Below are positions 26,807 to 37,100 of a DNA stretch of 50,231 bases, in pieces. The position numbers were made by a program, and so were the translations under genes. Each line of letters begins with the position of its first letter. Position 1 is the stretch's first letter. Below the pieces are notes generated by a model. The model made no database searches and had not been told where the DNA came from. It worked only from the letters and a program-made list of their open reading frames with translations. This DNA comes from Natronococcus pandeyae (GTDB lineage Archaea > Halobacteriota > Halobacteria > Halobacteriales > Natrialbaceae), in contig NZ_PHNJ01000023.1 in the NCBI RefSeq assembly GCF_008122205.1, forward strand, positions 1 to 50,231. The letters run 5' to 3'.

Positions 26807-26941
26807 TTACAGCTCGATATCCCCCAACCGCGTCGAATTCGTGATGACCGAGATGCTCGACGTAATCATCGAAGCGACGGCGATAACCGGATGGAGCAAC
26901 CCGAAGAACGCGATCGGGATCGCCACCGTGTTGTGAACCGC
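26807..26941 (-). pseudogene. C-terminal tail of a heavy-metal P-type ATPase (fossil)
   Basis: The minus strand reads AVHNTVAIPIAFFGLLHPVIAVASMITSSISVITNSTRLGDIEL before a stop at 26807. This is the last transmembrane segment and end of copper-type P1B ATPases (family pattern YN-x-x-AIPIA...P-x-x-A-x-x-M-x-x-SS-x-S-V-x-x-N-S-x-RL). Everything upstream is gone; the border coincides with the right-end palindrome of a fossil IS element at 26942. Assigned by pattern only, but the match is strong. Confidence 0.72.
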
Positions 26942-27165
26942 CTCGGGATCCAGCCCCGAGGCTTCCCGTGGATTAGTCGAACACTCCCACGTGACCATCG
27001 GCTTGGTGGCCTCGAACGGTTACGTGGGTCACGGTCGGCTGGTTCACACAGCCCGATGCCTGCCGTCGGAGTTTCCGAACAGTCGGTAACGTGTTGAGAG
27101 CAGGCATATTTCGATTCAACGACTCCAATCCCTTCTTCGCAATATTCACTGCCATTTGACCGCAC
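26942..27165 (-). pseudogene. tnpB: 3' end of tnpB, same IS family as at 12.4 kb (fossil)
   Basis: Reads MAVNIAKKGLESLNRNMPALNTLPTVRKLRRQASGCVNQPTVTHVTVRGHQADGHVGVFD, closely matching the last 60 residues of the intact TnpB (VNIAVKGVKKLDWNVPALNSLPVVRKVRRQASGAVDAPTVTH). After the stop, CCACGGGAAGCCTCGGGGC and the end palindrome near 26943-26966 follow as in the intact element. All sequence before the last RuvC motif is lost. The element probably cut the P-type ATPase gene. Confidence 0.8.
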
Positions 27166-27235
27166 GTGTATTCGATCTTGTATAACAGGAACATTTCATA
27201 GAATACGTTTCATACTAGATCCTCTACCTATACTG

Positions 27236-27306
27236 ACCGATAATCAGCTTCGCAAATTGGGCCAATATTGTGCGACATTCGCGCTGTGTATTCAGCACGG
27301 CTACTG
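27236..27306 (-). repeat. Intergenic element copy I (inverted)
   Basis: The minus strand reads CCGTGCTGAATACACAGCGCGAATGTCGCAC, AATTTGCGAAGCTGATTATCGG, TCAGTA: the 3' arm and block of the element. The 5' arm is not seen. Confidence 0.65.
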
Positions 27307-27383
27307 AAACCTGTCAGCCACCAAGACTTTCAACAGAGCTACACAAGGTAGATAGGCCCTTTCCTACGGACCCGCTCATGATG

Positions 27384-29078
27384 TTACTCGTCCGCCGACG
27401 GGCTAGTGTGGGAGGACTCGATAATCTTGACCAACAACAACATCAGCAAAAGGCCAGCGACGACAAAATAGACGATGAGCGGAACCGACGCGACGGATTC
27501 AATTGCGAACAGCACGACAGCGCTGAGTCCGACGATGTAGAGCCAGGCGAGATAGGTTGCCGCCCCCTGTTGACGCTGGGTGTACACGAAGATCTCGGGG
27601 AAATATGCAATTCCGACGAGAACCAGAAGGGCGCCGAGCCACATCTCGGCGCCGGGGGATCCACCGGTTGCGACAACCACGATGCCGAAAGATGTGACCT
27701 GAAGTCCGAGCGCAACGAGTACGTCTCGTCCCTCACCCCGCAAGGACTGTGACGAGCGACAGGAGTCAGCACGCGCTGACCAGAGGACGATGCCGATCAA
27801 AACAGGCCAGACGACCCCCCATCCAACCCACAGTGTCCACGTATCGAGATCGGGGGCAAGCCAGACTACTGCGCCCAATCCTAGGAGGAGAGCGTTCCCA
27901 GGTAGGAACAGGCCAGGGGGCCGTGTCACCGACGGTGTCGGAGGTGAACTGGATTCGCTCTGCCAGTAGGCTTCCCAGAATGTGACGTATGCCGGCAACC
28001 GCTGGAGTTGCCGAAACCAGTACAGCAGGCTGTAGAGACTGTATGTTATCAGACTCGTGACGATCCCTATCATAAACCACAGACGTGCAGCGATGACTCC
28101 CAGCTCCGAGAGAGCCAGTTCGTCAACCGCACCGGGAGTCCCGATGATTCCGGTACACAGCTCAACGAATGCTCTACCGGCTACGCTGAGTATACTGATA
28201 CCACCAACGAGGAAAATCCCGCTGAACCCTATGCCCAGGATACAGAACAGCACCAAGACGCACCCCTTGAAATTTTGGAAAGCGTCGGTGACGTTGTCGG
28301 CGATCCGGAACTCGATATCACTGTCGACACGGTCCGGAAGTGCTCCGGACAGCCGTCCGCCGAGGGGAAAGTAGCTCCCGAGAACGGCCCCAACTACGAT
28401 CACTTCTGGTATCGGTGAGAGAAGCCCCACTAAAGCCAGCGCCACACCGAGGAAAGCGGCCGATACTACGTAGAGCCCTCCGGCGGCACTCTCGTTGATT
28501 GCGATGACCAAATTACGACGCCGATTCGGGAGGGTTTCTATCTTCTCGAGGTTCTCTTGTAATGGCTGGATGAAGAACGCGTCGTACGTCTCAAACGGTT
28601 CGCCTGATTTGCTGAGAACCCGCTCGCCTCTGATCAGGAGTATATATCCACTGAAAACAATTGTACTGATCAAAAAACCGACAAGGACGGCTGCTAATAC
28701 GGCGCCCACCATCTCAGGAAGATAGACGAACGGTCCCACATCCGGAACGAATCCCGTGATACGACCGAAGACAAGACAAAAATAGAGGGTTATGACTGCA
28801 GTGAGTGCTCGAAAACTTCGGGCCTCAACGATATCGCCGAACTGCTTGGAATACAGGTCCGGGGTGTAGGCATACACGAGATACCCGAAGAGTACGAATG
28901 TAAGAACAATGCTAGCGAGCACATTGCCCCCACCGAGCGTCTCATAGACGAAAAACAGACTGACGCTGATATCGAATAGGTCACTGGCGATTGCCAGCAA
29001 ATCAGCCATCGGCCGTGAGGCCAGCACGCTCCCGCTGGCGAGTAGCCCAGCCACCGCTCGGCGGGAGAGCCTTCGCAT
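27384..29078 (-). CDS. Polytopic membrane protein (hypothetical)
   Basis: About 564 residues with at least ten hydrophobic segments, among them SIVLTFVLFGYLVYAY, AVLAAVLVGFLISTIVFSGYILLI, FLGVALALVGLLSPIPEVIVVGAVLGSYF, CVLVLFCILGIGFSGIFLVGGISILSV and the last LIVYFVVAGLLLMLLLVKIIE. A cytosolic loop (ERVLSKSGEPFETYDAFFIQPLQENLEKIETLPNRRRNL) lies near residue 170. The start at 29078 (MRRLSRRAVAGLL) is the first Met with family-like context; a GTG at 29099 is also possible. No transport-family motif was recognised. Not in an operon. Confidence 0.75.
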   Translation of the reverse strand: MRRLSRRAVAGLLASGSVLASRPMADLLAIASDLFDISVSLFFVYETLGGGNVLASIVLTFVLFGYLVYAYTPDLYSKQFGDIVEARSFRALTAVITLYFCLVFGRITGFVPDVGPFVYLPEMVGAVLAAVLVGFLISTIVFSGYILLIRGERVLSKSGEPFETYDAFFIQPLQENLEKIETLPNRRRNLVIAINESAAGGLYVVSAAFLGVALALVGLLSPIPEVIVVGAVLGSYFPLGGRLSGALPDRVDSDIEFRIADNVTDAFQNFKGCVLVLFCILGIGFSGIFLVGGISILSVAGRAFVELCTGIIGTPGAVDELALSELGVIAARLWFMIGIVTSLITYSLYSLLYWFRQLQRLPAYVTFWEAYWQSESSSPPTPSVTRPPGLFLPGNALLLGLGAVVWLAPDLDTWTLWVGWGVVWPVLIGIVLWSARADSCRSSQSLRGEGRDVLVALGLQVTSFGIVVVATGGSPGAEMWLGALLVLVGIAYFPEIFVYTQRQQGAATYLAWLYIVGLSAVVLFAIESVASVPLIVYFVVAGLLLMLLLVKIIESSHTSPSADE

Positions 29079-29134
29079 CTCTTTGATCGGCTCCGCCACC
29101 GCGGTCACACTATGATATTGCTTACCACACCTAT

Positions 29135-29805
29135 TCAAGATACCGCGGTTGAAATGCAACGGCGAGCACTATCCACAGCGAGGTTCATCGAGAGGATCTG
29201 CTTCGCTGGTTGCTTCGGACTCACCTGTCGGGTATGTTCCTTGGGATCTTCTCCACTAAGATCTCTCAGTGTCTCCCAGACGCATGTGATGATTGTTCCA
29301 TGCGGCTGCTCGCCCATGATTGCAGTCAAAGCCTGACGCACATCGTCGCGAGTGAAGAACACGCCGTCGCCAGTAGTATGCTTAGTCGCGAACTCTTCCC
29401 ACCGTTTCGAGACGAGTAACGCTCGGTAGGTGTTTTGCTCGCTCCGCTGATCGACGAAGCGTTTCTTGACTTTGTACTGGCGGCAGTTCTCGAAAAAGTC
29501 CAGTGGACTCGTGGAGGGCCCGACGTTGCCTGGAAACTGTGACGTCTCGTTTTTTGTGCCGCCGCTCTCGCTTTCCTCGAGCGTGGCTTCAACCTGACAG
29601 ATTTTTGCACTGGCAGAGCGGGCGATCTTCTTTGCCTGCTCGGCCTCCGACTTCGCCTTGTGGCATTCTTTGCGAGATCCGTCCGGGTCTGATCGTTCTT
29701 TTCGACGCGCTCCTCGAGGTTGCCAATCCGTTCGGACTGCGATTCAACGCGGCGTTTGAGTGTCTCATTCTCAGCCTCAAGGTCCTCGACTGATAACCCC
29801 CTCAC
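29135..29805 (-). pseudogene. Frameshifted coiled-coil gene (copy 1)
   Basis: Two frames of one gene. Frame 1 from GTG 29805: MRGLSVEDLEAENETLKRRVESQSERIGNLEERVEKNDQTRTDLAK, a coiled coil. After one lost base near 29669 the reading continues in the next frame: KAKSEAEQAKKIARSASAKICQVEATLEE, then STSPLDFFENCRQYKVKKRF, RSEQNTYRALLVSKRWEEFAT, GDGVFFTRDDVRQALTAIMGEQPHG, RQVSPKQPAKQIL. The second half looks like a winged-helix domain. A sister copy, also frameshifted but at another site, lies at 45.4-46.0 kb. Family not recognised. Confidence 0.72.
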
Positions 29806-29822
29806 CCCGTATCGTAATAAAG

Positions 29823-29830
29823 TTTAAGTG
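29823..29830 (+). promoter_or_regulatory. TATA-like box of the nucleotidyltransferase gene
   Basis: AAGTTTAAGTG centred near 29826, 28 bases before the ATG at 29854; leaderless promoter. Confidence 0.45.
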
Positions 29831-29853
29831 CTTATGAAAAAGAACCCTTTACG

Positions 29854-30546
29854 ATGCAAACGAAATCGAACGATAATTCGATCAACAGGTCTCGGATATC
29901 GGTCGATTTACCCCTTCAAGACGATCGATTATTCAAGGGAGACGCTACAGACGATATCCTTCTCTTTTTAATTCGCCACCGCGACGAGTCGTTCTCGATG
30001 ACGGACATCGCTGAGGTGGTCGACTACACGCGGCCGACAATCACCAAGACGGTCGACGTCCTCTCCAACAACGACCTCGTCGTCGAAGAACGCGACGGTT
30101 CGCGCCGCATGGTGCAAATCAACCGCGACCGGTTGACCCTACCGGACGACCCCTACCTCGAAATCCCGCAGTCGGAGTTCCACGCTCCGGCGAAGGCGGC
30201 GATGGAGGCGTTACTGAACGAACTCGACGGCGTCCTCGCCGTCGTCCTCTATGGGAGCGTCGCCCGCGGTGAGGCCGACCGTCGCAGCGATATTGACCTC
30301 TGGGTGTTGGTGCGCGAGGACAGGATGGGCAACCAGCGGCGGGCGAACCGCGTAAGGCAATCCCTCGAAGAGGACGCGTTCGACGGCGAACGCTACGCCT
30401 TCGAAATCGATGTCGAGGGCCTGCAAGCCATTCCGAACTACGCGGACGAACTTCGAGAAATCCTCCGTGACGGCATCGCTATCCACCGAACTAACGAGTT
30501 TGACACCGTCCGAAAGATGGTTCTGCACGGTGATGCCGATGAGTGA
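29854..30546 (+). CDS. Winged-helix MNT-type nucleotidyltransferase
   Basis: 230 residues. An N-terminal winged helix (DDILLFLIRHRDESFSMTDIAEVVDYTRPTITKTVDVLSNNDLVVEERDGSRRMVQIN, about 30-95) is joined to a minimal nucleotidyltransferase domain: VLAVVLYGSVARGEADRRSDIDLWVLV (about 128-155), with the GSxARG and SDIDL boxes that bind nucleotide and metal. In toxin-antitoxin pairs such proteins often AMPylate a HEPN partner; here the downstream gene overlaps but is very short. Fusion to a DNA-binding domain suggests it also controls its own promoter. Activity not proven. Confidence 0.88.
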   Translation: MQTKSNDNSINRSRISVDLPLQDDRLFKGDATDDILLFLIRHRDESFSMTDIAEVVDYTRPTITKTVDVLSNNDLVVEERDGSRRMVQINRDRLTLPDDPYLEIPQSEFHAPAKAAMEALLNELDGVLAVVLYGSVARGEADRRSDIDLWVLVREDRMGNQRRANRVRQSLEEDAFDGERYAFEIDVEGLQAIPNYADELREILRDGIAIHRTNEFDTVRKMVLHGDADE

Positions 30547-30688
30547 CCCGAACGCTGTCAGGGAGGCGCTCGACGCGGCCGTCGATGCCTTCAACGAAGA
30601 GGGCCATGGCGTTCCGATACGAGAACCGGAGATCGATACGGACGCTGACTGGAAGACACAGCTTACATCGGCAAATATGCCAGTATAA
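30539..30688 (+). CDS. Short partner of the nucleotidyltransferase, possibly truncated
   Basis: 49 residues from the ATG at 30539, overlapping the upstream gene by eight bases: MSDPNAVREALDAAVDAFNEEGHGVPIREPEIDTDADWKTQLTSANMPV. The first half is a clear helix; the end lacks any fold. An ATG at 30533 adds two residues. Translational coupling suggests a functional partner, but no HEPN motif (R-x4-H) is seen, so it may be a cut-down remnant. Confidence 0.5.
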   Translation: MSDPNAVREALDAAVDAFNEEGHGVPIREPEIDTDADWKTQLTSANMPV

Positions 30689-30706
30689 TGTATTTCTGGT
30701 GGTAGA

Positions 30707-30853
30707 TCACCACTTGTAATAGGCAACCTCCTCAGATCCGCAATGGTGACACCTCTCAGTGTCGGACGAGAATTTCACACCGCACAGGCGGAATTCGCAT
30801 AGTACAACATCGCTATCGTCGGTTAACTCGCGGAGTGAGTCGAGTAGTTTCAT
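30707..30853 (-). CDS. 48-aa zinc-ribbon mini-protein (degenerate copy)
   Basis: MKLLDSLRELTDDSDVVLCEFRLCGVKFSSDTERCHHCGSEEVAYYKW. It is a paralogue of the 48-residue gene at 39.4 kb, same length and same ends. The first knuckle is altered: the CxxC seen at 39.4 kb (YECRIC) is here CEFRLC, so Cys21 is replaced by Phe while Cys19 appears. The second knuckle Cys35/Cys38 is intact. It lies 96 bases downstream of the 996-residue exported protein, on the same strand. Confidence 0.65.
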   Translation of the reverse strand: MKLLDSLRELTDDSDVVLCEFRLCGVKFSSDTERCHHCGSEEVAYYKW

Positions 30854-30949
30854 CCCTGCCTTTCTCTCTTATTACTCGTCTCGATCAGCGAGCTATTCTC
30901 GCTTGATTCGGGTTCCCGTTGTTCACTGTTCCTGTGAAGCTTCTGTGGT

Positions 30950-33940
30950 TCATCCGATCAGTTCCTCCTCTTCTTCCAGTGGTTCCTCCTCAGGTCGATC
31001 CTCTTCGGGTGGCTGTTCGTCCTCTTCTGGTGGTTGCTCTTGCTCCTCTTCAGGGAGTTCGTCTTCCTCGGGTGGTTGGTCATCTTCTTCTGGCAGTTCT
31101 TCCTCCGATAATTCGTCTTCTTCTGGCGGTTCTTCTTCCTGCGTCTCCTCTTCCGCTTCAGGTGGCTCTTCTTCCGCAGTACCGTAGACGAGAACGGTCT
31201 GTTCGTCTGCGTCGTCTTCGCTCTCGACCCGAACAGGGAACTCTTGGTCATTATCAACTAACGGCGTCTCGTAGCCGAGAATGATCGTTTCAGTCTCACT
31301 AGGATTAACCGAGACAGTCTCGGAGTCGAGGCGCTCAGGATCGTGTCCGACGATAAGATTGATTTGTTGGGTGGCTTCCGTATCCCCGGTGTTTTCGATA
31401 TTCGCGGTCACTTCGAGGAACTCGCCCGCTTCGACCGGCGTGTTTGTATCGGCAATCGTCACATCGAGCTCGGGCTCACCAACATCGTATTCGCCGGCTG
31501 GCTCAGTTTCTGCCCGGACCGGTTCGTCGTAGCCCCATTCGCTCAGGTTGAGCTCCCATACCAGACGTTCATCCTCTGACTCAGGCGTCCATTCAACAGT
31601 AAACAAATTCTCCCCAACCGTGAGTACCTCTGGCGGCTCGGAATCGGTCGTTCCGCTAACGAACTCGCTTTCTACGTACGGTCCTACTGGGATCGGGGCT
31701 TCGTTCGGATTCTCGTAACTAAATGTCGCTTCGTATCTACTTTCTTCGTCATAGACAACCTCTTCAACGGTCAATGAGGGCTGTTCAGGTCGAACTTCTT
31801 CAAGACAGTCATAAGGATTTTGGAAATCATATTCTCCTTCGCCACCGAGATCGAAACCCGTGATCCCCGAACCATTTATTCCTCTCTCCCCTATGCCGAT
31901 AGTTACTTCATCAGAATTTTCTATAATTTGCCTCTCACTATAAGCCTCATCGATTTCAAATACAATGGTCCCAGTAAATGGTGCATCTATCTCATCGCCC
32001 ACTCTGACCCCAAGTTGTGCGAATGGTTGATCACCGGCTGATTCGTCGTACCAGGTATACCAAGCGACCGGGACATCACCTTCTTCGAACGTTCCGGTAA
32101 GCTCGGCACGCTTACAGCTGAAGAACTCTACATCTGGGTCATCCTCCAGTTCCTCTTCCTCATCTTCTGGGATATCCTCGTCTGCAACACGGTCATAGTG
32201 AACTTGATAATAATTCAATTCAGGACACTCTTCGTATTCATCAAGAAACTCGTACCACCCGTCGGTATCCACATCTGTATTTTCATCAATAAGAAACGAC
32301 ATTGCAGGAGCGGGCGGATCGTCATCATCGGAGTAGACAAAATATTGTAATCGATATTCCCGTTGCGGATCCTGATCGCCACAATCAATCGAGAACCCAT
32401 CCATTCCGGATTCTAGACCCATCTCAAACGGCACACTTGGACGGAAATACTCCGGAGAGATGTAAACAGCCTCCTCTCCTTCTACGGGCCCCTCGTCTTC
32501 TTCGGTGATCGAACACGGATCGACTTCAGTACCATCGATCCAGATCTGAACCGACCCGTGGTCACAATCATCGATCCGAAATTGAGTGAGATCGTCGGCG
32601 TAGTAGTACGCATCGATCCCCCCGGCGAGCGCTCCCTCAACGGTCCGCTCTCGAATCGTATCTTCCGGATCGTCGGTGATCAGGTCACCGTCGACCGGTG
32701 CATCGTGGGCTCGTTCCGACTGTCCGACAGTGGCGGACACTTCAAAATCGTAGGGTATCACGTGGTCATCGCTGTCACCCCCGGTCATCACGAGGTGGTG
32801 TGGCTGGTGTGCTGCCGTCCAGTCGTCGAGGGGCTCGTTGTTCAGATACGCGAAGACATAATCGCCATTCCGGTCGATGGAGAACGATTCGAGGTCACCC
32901 GAGAAGCGATATGCGTCTCCGCCACCGGCGATCCCACCCTCGACTCGTCCGCCGTTGATTACGTCCTCTTCGTCACCGCGCGTGACGAACCGGTGGTCGA
33001 ACGGAGCGTCCCCTGCCTGGGGGTCTTCTTCGACCTCGCCGCTGACCTCGAAGTGGTAGCTCGCAGTGTGATCGCGCGAATAGCTGAAGATGATCAGGTG
33101 ATTTTCGAGCGATACGTCGGGGAGAAGTTGTTGGACCCCGCCGAGCGCGACAGGTTCGCCACGGTGGGGTTCGTCATCGTCGGCCTGGACGGCAAGCACG
33201 TCGAGGAAGTCCGGAAACTCGAGGAACACGTCGTGCCAGCAGCAGACATTGAGATCGGTTGTGATGCCGATTTCGTCACCTTCGTCAGTTGGGTCGATCC
33301 GCTCGTAACTGAGCCCGACTTCGGTCTCGAAATCACCGATCTCACCGATGTAGCCCCAGGGATTAGTCAGCTCTGGCGGATCGATATGCCCTTGAGAGAA
33401 TCCGATCAACCCTCCTCCGTCGTTCACAAAGGTGGCGATGTCGCCCGCACGGGAGATCAGCGCCTCGTTCTCGCTGTCGGTGAGTCCCTCGGCTTCGGCG
33501 ATTCCGCTGTCGGGATCTGGCCCCCCCATCGCTCCCTCTGCAGAGACGACGGCCACCAACGTGAAGGGATCGAAGGCCTGCTGCTCGATGTCGGTAGCCC
33601 CGCCGACGTACGTGACGTCTTCTCCGGTCTGGTCCGCAATCTCGTCCCAGAACTGTGTTATCTCGTTGGGGGTGGTCGCAGCCGCTTCGCCGATGACGAG
33701 AATCCCGTCACCGTCGTTAGCAACGTGCTCGAGAACGCTTTCGACGACATCAACGTAGGTGTTGATTGAACCGTGGCCACCGACCCCGCCATCCTCGGCG
33801 TCGATTCCCAGCAGTATGACCGGCCCTCTCTCGTCGCTGCTCGCGGTGGCACTGGCGGATGACGCGCCTACTGTCGTGGTGAGTGCTCCGGCTCCGGTGA
33901 GTTTGAGGAGTGTTCGTCGGTTCAGGTTTCGAGGTGTCAT
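30950..33940 (-). CDS. Giant exported protein 1: amidotransferase-like head, CARDB, acidic tail
   Basis: 996 residues, extremely acidic. A Tat signal (NLNRRTLLKLTGAGALTTTVGASSASA) is followed by an amidotransferase-like or related Rossmann domain (about 37-285: PVILLGIDAEDG, ILVIGEAAATT, IATFVNDGGGLIGFSQGH). A middle region (290-600) with two similar sandwich-like units (RVEGGIAGGGDAYRFSGDLESFSID and TVEGALAGGIDAYYYADDLTQFRID) follows. Residues about 607-915 match the C-terminal module of the protein at 34.2 kb, ending in CARDB (TPVEAGEFLEVTANIENTGD). The last 80 residues are Pro/Glu/Asp repeats (PPEEDE). No C-terminal membrane anchor, so secreted or held at the S-layer non-covalently. Confidence 0.85.
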   Translation of the reverse strand: MTPRNLNRRTLLKLTGAGALTTTVGASSASATASSDERGPVILLGIDAEDGGVGGHGSINTYVDVVESVLEHVANDGDGILVIGEAAATTPNEITQFWDEIADQTGEDVTYVGGATDIEQQAFDPFTLVAVVSAEGAMGGPDPDSGIAEAEGLTDSENEALISRAGDIATFVNDGGGLIGFSQGHIDPPELTNPWGYIGEIGDFETEVGLSYERIDPTDEGDEIGITTDLNVCCWHDVFLEFPDFLDVLAVQADDDEPHRGEPVALGGVQQLLPDVSLENHLIIFSYSRDHTASYHFEVSGEVEEDPQAGDAPFDHRFVTRGDEEDVINGGRVEGGIAGGGDAYRFSGDLESFSIDRNGDYVFAYLNNEPLDDWTAAHQPHHLVMTGGDSDDHVIPYDFEVSATVGQSERAHDAPVDGDLITDDPEDTIRERTVEGALAGGIDAYYYADDLTQFRIDDCDHGSVQIWIDGTEVDPCSITEEDEGPVEGEEAVYISPEYFRPSVPFEMGLESGMDGFSIDCGDQDPQREYRLQYFVYSDDDDPPAPAMSFLIDENTDVDTDGWYEFLDEYEECPELNYYQVHYDRVADEDIPEDEEEELEDDPDVEFFSCKRAELTGTFEEGDVPVAWYTWYDESAGDQPFAQLGVRVGDEIDAPFTGTIVFEIDEAYSERQIIENSDEVTIGIGERGINGSGITGFDLGGEGEYDFQNPYDCLEEVRPEQPSLTVEEVVYDEESRYEATFSYENPNEAPIPVGPYVESEFVSGTTDSEPPEVLTVGENLFTVEWTPESEDERLVWELNLSEWGYDEPVRAETEPAGEYDVGEPELDVTIADTNTPVEAGEFLEVTANIENTGDTEATQQINLIVGHDPERLDSETVSVNPSETETIILGYETPLVDNDQEFPVRVESEDDADEQTVLVYGTAEEEPPEAEEETQEEEPPEEDELSEEELPEEDDQPPEEDELPEEEQEQPPEEDEQPPEEDRPEEEPLEEEEELIG

Positions 33941-34157
33941 GATGTAGCCTCGTTTTTGGAACGGAGTGCGATTGCCCGGTGCTTGAGGACGACCACTACT
34001 GACCGTCTACGAGTAGTCATTTCCGAACAGTCGGTGAGAGAGGTACCAATTCGTGCCGCTGAACGGGATATACGACCATCCCCTCTCGAGAGGTCAACCA
34101 CTCTCGTCCGGATTGGAACGAGTTTGCTCGCCACCGTAGAACGGCTGAACGGTTGAA

Positions 34158-37100
34158 TCATTCAAACGACCCCTCTTCGAGCACTTCGTCCTCTTCTGCC
34201 GGTGGTTCCCCTACAGGATCAGCGTCTGGCACCTCGTCTTCAGCCGGTTGGTCTTCCTCTACCCCGGGTGGCTGTTCTTCTTCGGCAGGCTGTTCGTCCT
34301 CTTCGGGCGGTTCCGGTTCCTCTTCAGGGAAGTCTTCCTCTGTCGGTTCTTCGTCCGGTAAGTCTTCCTCTGGCGGTTCTTCCTCTTCGGGTGGCTCTTC
34401 TTCTGGTAGTTCTTCTGCTTCCTCGGGCAGTTCTTCGTCTGGCGGTTCTTCTTCTTCGGCCGTACCATAGACGAGAACGTTCTGTTCGTCCGCATCATCG
34501 TCGCTCTCGACTCGGACCGGGAACTCCTGATCGTTGTCGACCAACGGTGTTTCGTAGCCTAGCGTGATTGTTTCAGATTCTCCGGCAGCGATTGACACAG
34601 TTTCTGAATCGAGGCGTTCGGGGTCATGCCCGACGATGAGATCGATCTCCTGTGTCGTGTCCGTATCGCCGGTGTTCTCGATTTCAGCTGTTACCTCGAG
34701 GAAGTCGCCTGCGTTGACCGGTGCATTTATGTCAATTATCATAACAGCTAGCTCCGGTTCACCAACAATATATTCGCCGGCGGGCTGGGTTTCTGCTCGA
34801 ACCGGTTCGTCGTAGTCAAATGAAGAGAGACCGACTTCCCAAATGAGCTGTTCGTCGTCACTTTCAGGCGTCCATTCGACGGTGAACGAGTGCTCTCCGG
34901 GTTCGAGTTCGGTAACGGGTTCGTCGTCTGTGGTTCCTTCGATGAACTCCCAGTCGTTCGAAATCGGTCCATCGTTCGGATTCTCATACTGGAACGTCAC
35001 TTCGAACCTCCCAGCTTCTATCGGATTCACATCTTCTATGGAGAGCGAGGGACGTTCTGGCCGGACCTCATCTCGACACGCTTCCCAGTCAGGATTACGG
35101 TAGTCAGCGGTAGCACCGTCGAACCCTTCTGGGGAACTAATCCCAGTAATGACAGTCCCAAATTCACCTCTGTCCTCGACAGTGACAGTTGCTCCATGTT
35201 CGGCTTCGGACACACCCGATTCTTCACCGACCTCGAAAACGATCATGTCTGTGAAAGGCGCCTCGACATGATCACCGATTTCGAGGAAATCAGAAACGCG
35301 AGTCGTGCCGACGCCGGTGTCTGTGTAGAATATCGTATCTGCACCGATTGGGGCGCCGTCTTCGAACGTTCCAGTGACTTCAGCTCGCGTGCAATCGACG
35401 AAATCAACTTCGAAATCGTCATCTTCTACCTCATCGATGGTTACTGTCGCCGAATCTTCATCAACGGGACTTCGGACGATCACTTCGAGATCACCGGTCG
35501 CGTCAGGATCCAGCTCGCTGCGCAGCGTTATCGTCGTCGACTCCTCGCGTTCTAGTTCGACGGTCTCAGCATCGACTGGGTCGCCGTCAAGTTCGAGTTC
35601 GATTTCCTGCTGATCTTCCGGATACTCGGGGTAGCCGGGACTGGCGAAACTCGACTCGTTTTCGACCTCAACGTCTACCTCGAGTTCATCGCCTGCGGTC
35701 ACCGGATCGGTCGTCTCGCCGATCTCGACGCCGAACGGTGGTCTGACGTCGGGGCCATCGTCCGATTCGACGTCGCTGATGCGCCCGTCCTCCGTGATCG
35801 CGACGGCAAGGGTCGGATAGCCGGCGGAGAGCCAGCCGCCAGGGCCGGTCACCTCGATCGTGGCCGTATCGGTTTCGCCGCTCACCGCAGTTTCGTCGTG
35901 GATGTCGACCTGGTTTTGTCCCTCCTGCCAGAGCACGCGATCGAGACTTCCTTCTGGATCCTGTGCTGCCACAGTCACCTCGACGGAGTAATCGGCGTGC
36001 ACCGTTTCGTCCGCTCCGGGCTCGGTTGTCATCTCCTCGATGGTGGGCGCACTAGCCCCACCGTCTTCGACGGCGACGAACCAGGTCTCTAGGTCGTCGC
36101 CGTCCGGCAGTGCAGCCGACACCTCGTACGTTCCGGTCGACTCGAACGTCCTCGAGAAGGCCGCGTTCCCCGTGTGTTCGTGGTAGCCGAGCATGAAAAT
36201 CTCCGACTCCGGTCCCTCGTCACCGACGTACCACTCCACCTCGTTCGGGTCGCCGCCGGCATCCGTCTCGAACAGGAGTTCCGTACCGGGTTCGACAGTG
36301 ATGTCCCGGTCGACGTCTTCGTCGTCTTCTTCGACACGCCATCCGACGTTCGTAAGCGCTCCGTGCTCGTCGACGATATCCGCGTTCGGCCAGGAATCGT
36401 CCTGAATCTCGAGGGATACTGAGGCGGTATCATCGTTTCCATCGACGTTTGTGACGTCTTCGTAGATACGGATTTGCGGATCAGAGGTCAAGTGGACATG
36501 GTGCCACACGACCATATCGAGGGCGCCATCCGGGTCACTGACATCGAGTTCGAGTTGGACCGTGTCGCCGGGACTGGCCGGGATCGATTCCGCGGGATCC
36601 ATCTCGTCGACAGTCGGGGCCGCGATACCGTCGGGATCGACACGAACGCGCCATTCGGCTGCCGCTTCACGTCCCTGTTCATCAGTAGCGATGGCTTCGA
36701 TCTCGTACGGCTCGTCTCGTTCCGTATCGAACGGATAGATCGCGAACTCGTGGTCCGGCGTATGTCCCTGATGCAGATTCGCGCGGAATTGGAGTGCTCC
36801 GCCCGCCAATCCCGTGAATAATTCGTCATAAGGCTCTCCATCGACGTACCACTCGATCGCCTCATCTGGGAACTCGTCCAAGTCGCCCGGACCGACCTCG
36901 AAGAGGAGTTCTGTGTCCGGTTCGACCGCCAGTTCTTCTTGGGCGGGTATGACGCGCTCGAGACTCAAAGCGTCTTCTTCGTCCCCTTCTTCATCATTAG
37001 GCTCATCCTCTTCCTCGGGATCATCCTCCTCTTCGTCCTCGACGACCTCGACGGGTTCGTCGGTCCATTCGCGGTCGAGTTCGGTTTCCAGGTCGGCGGG

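Noticed and set aside
29326-29805. Intact 159-residue protein
   Set aside because: After about residue 48 the frame is Ser/Arg-rich; the neighbouring frame carries the conserved continuation, so this is a frameshifted gene.
32558-33769. 403-codon plus-strand frame
   Set aside because: Shadow of giant protein 1: acidic genes with GA-rich codons leave few stops on the other strand. The product is not acidic and has no domain.
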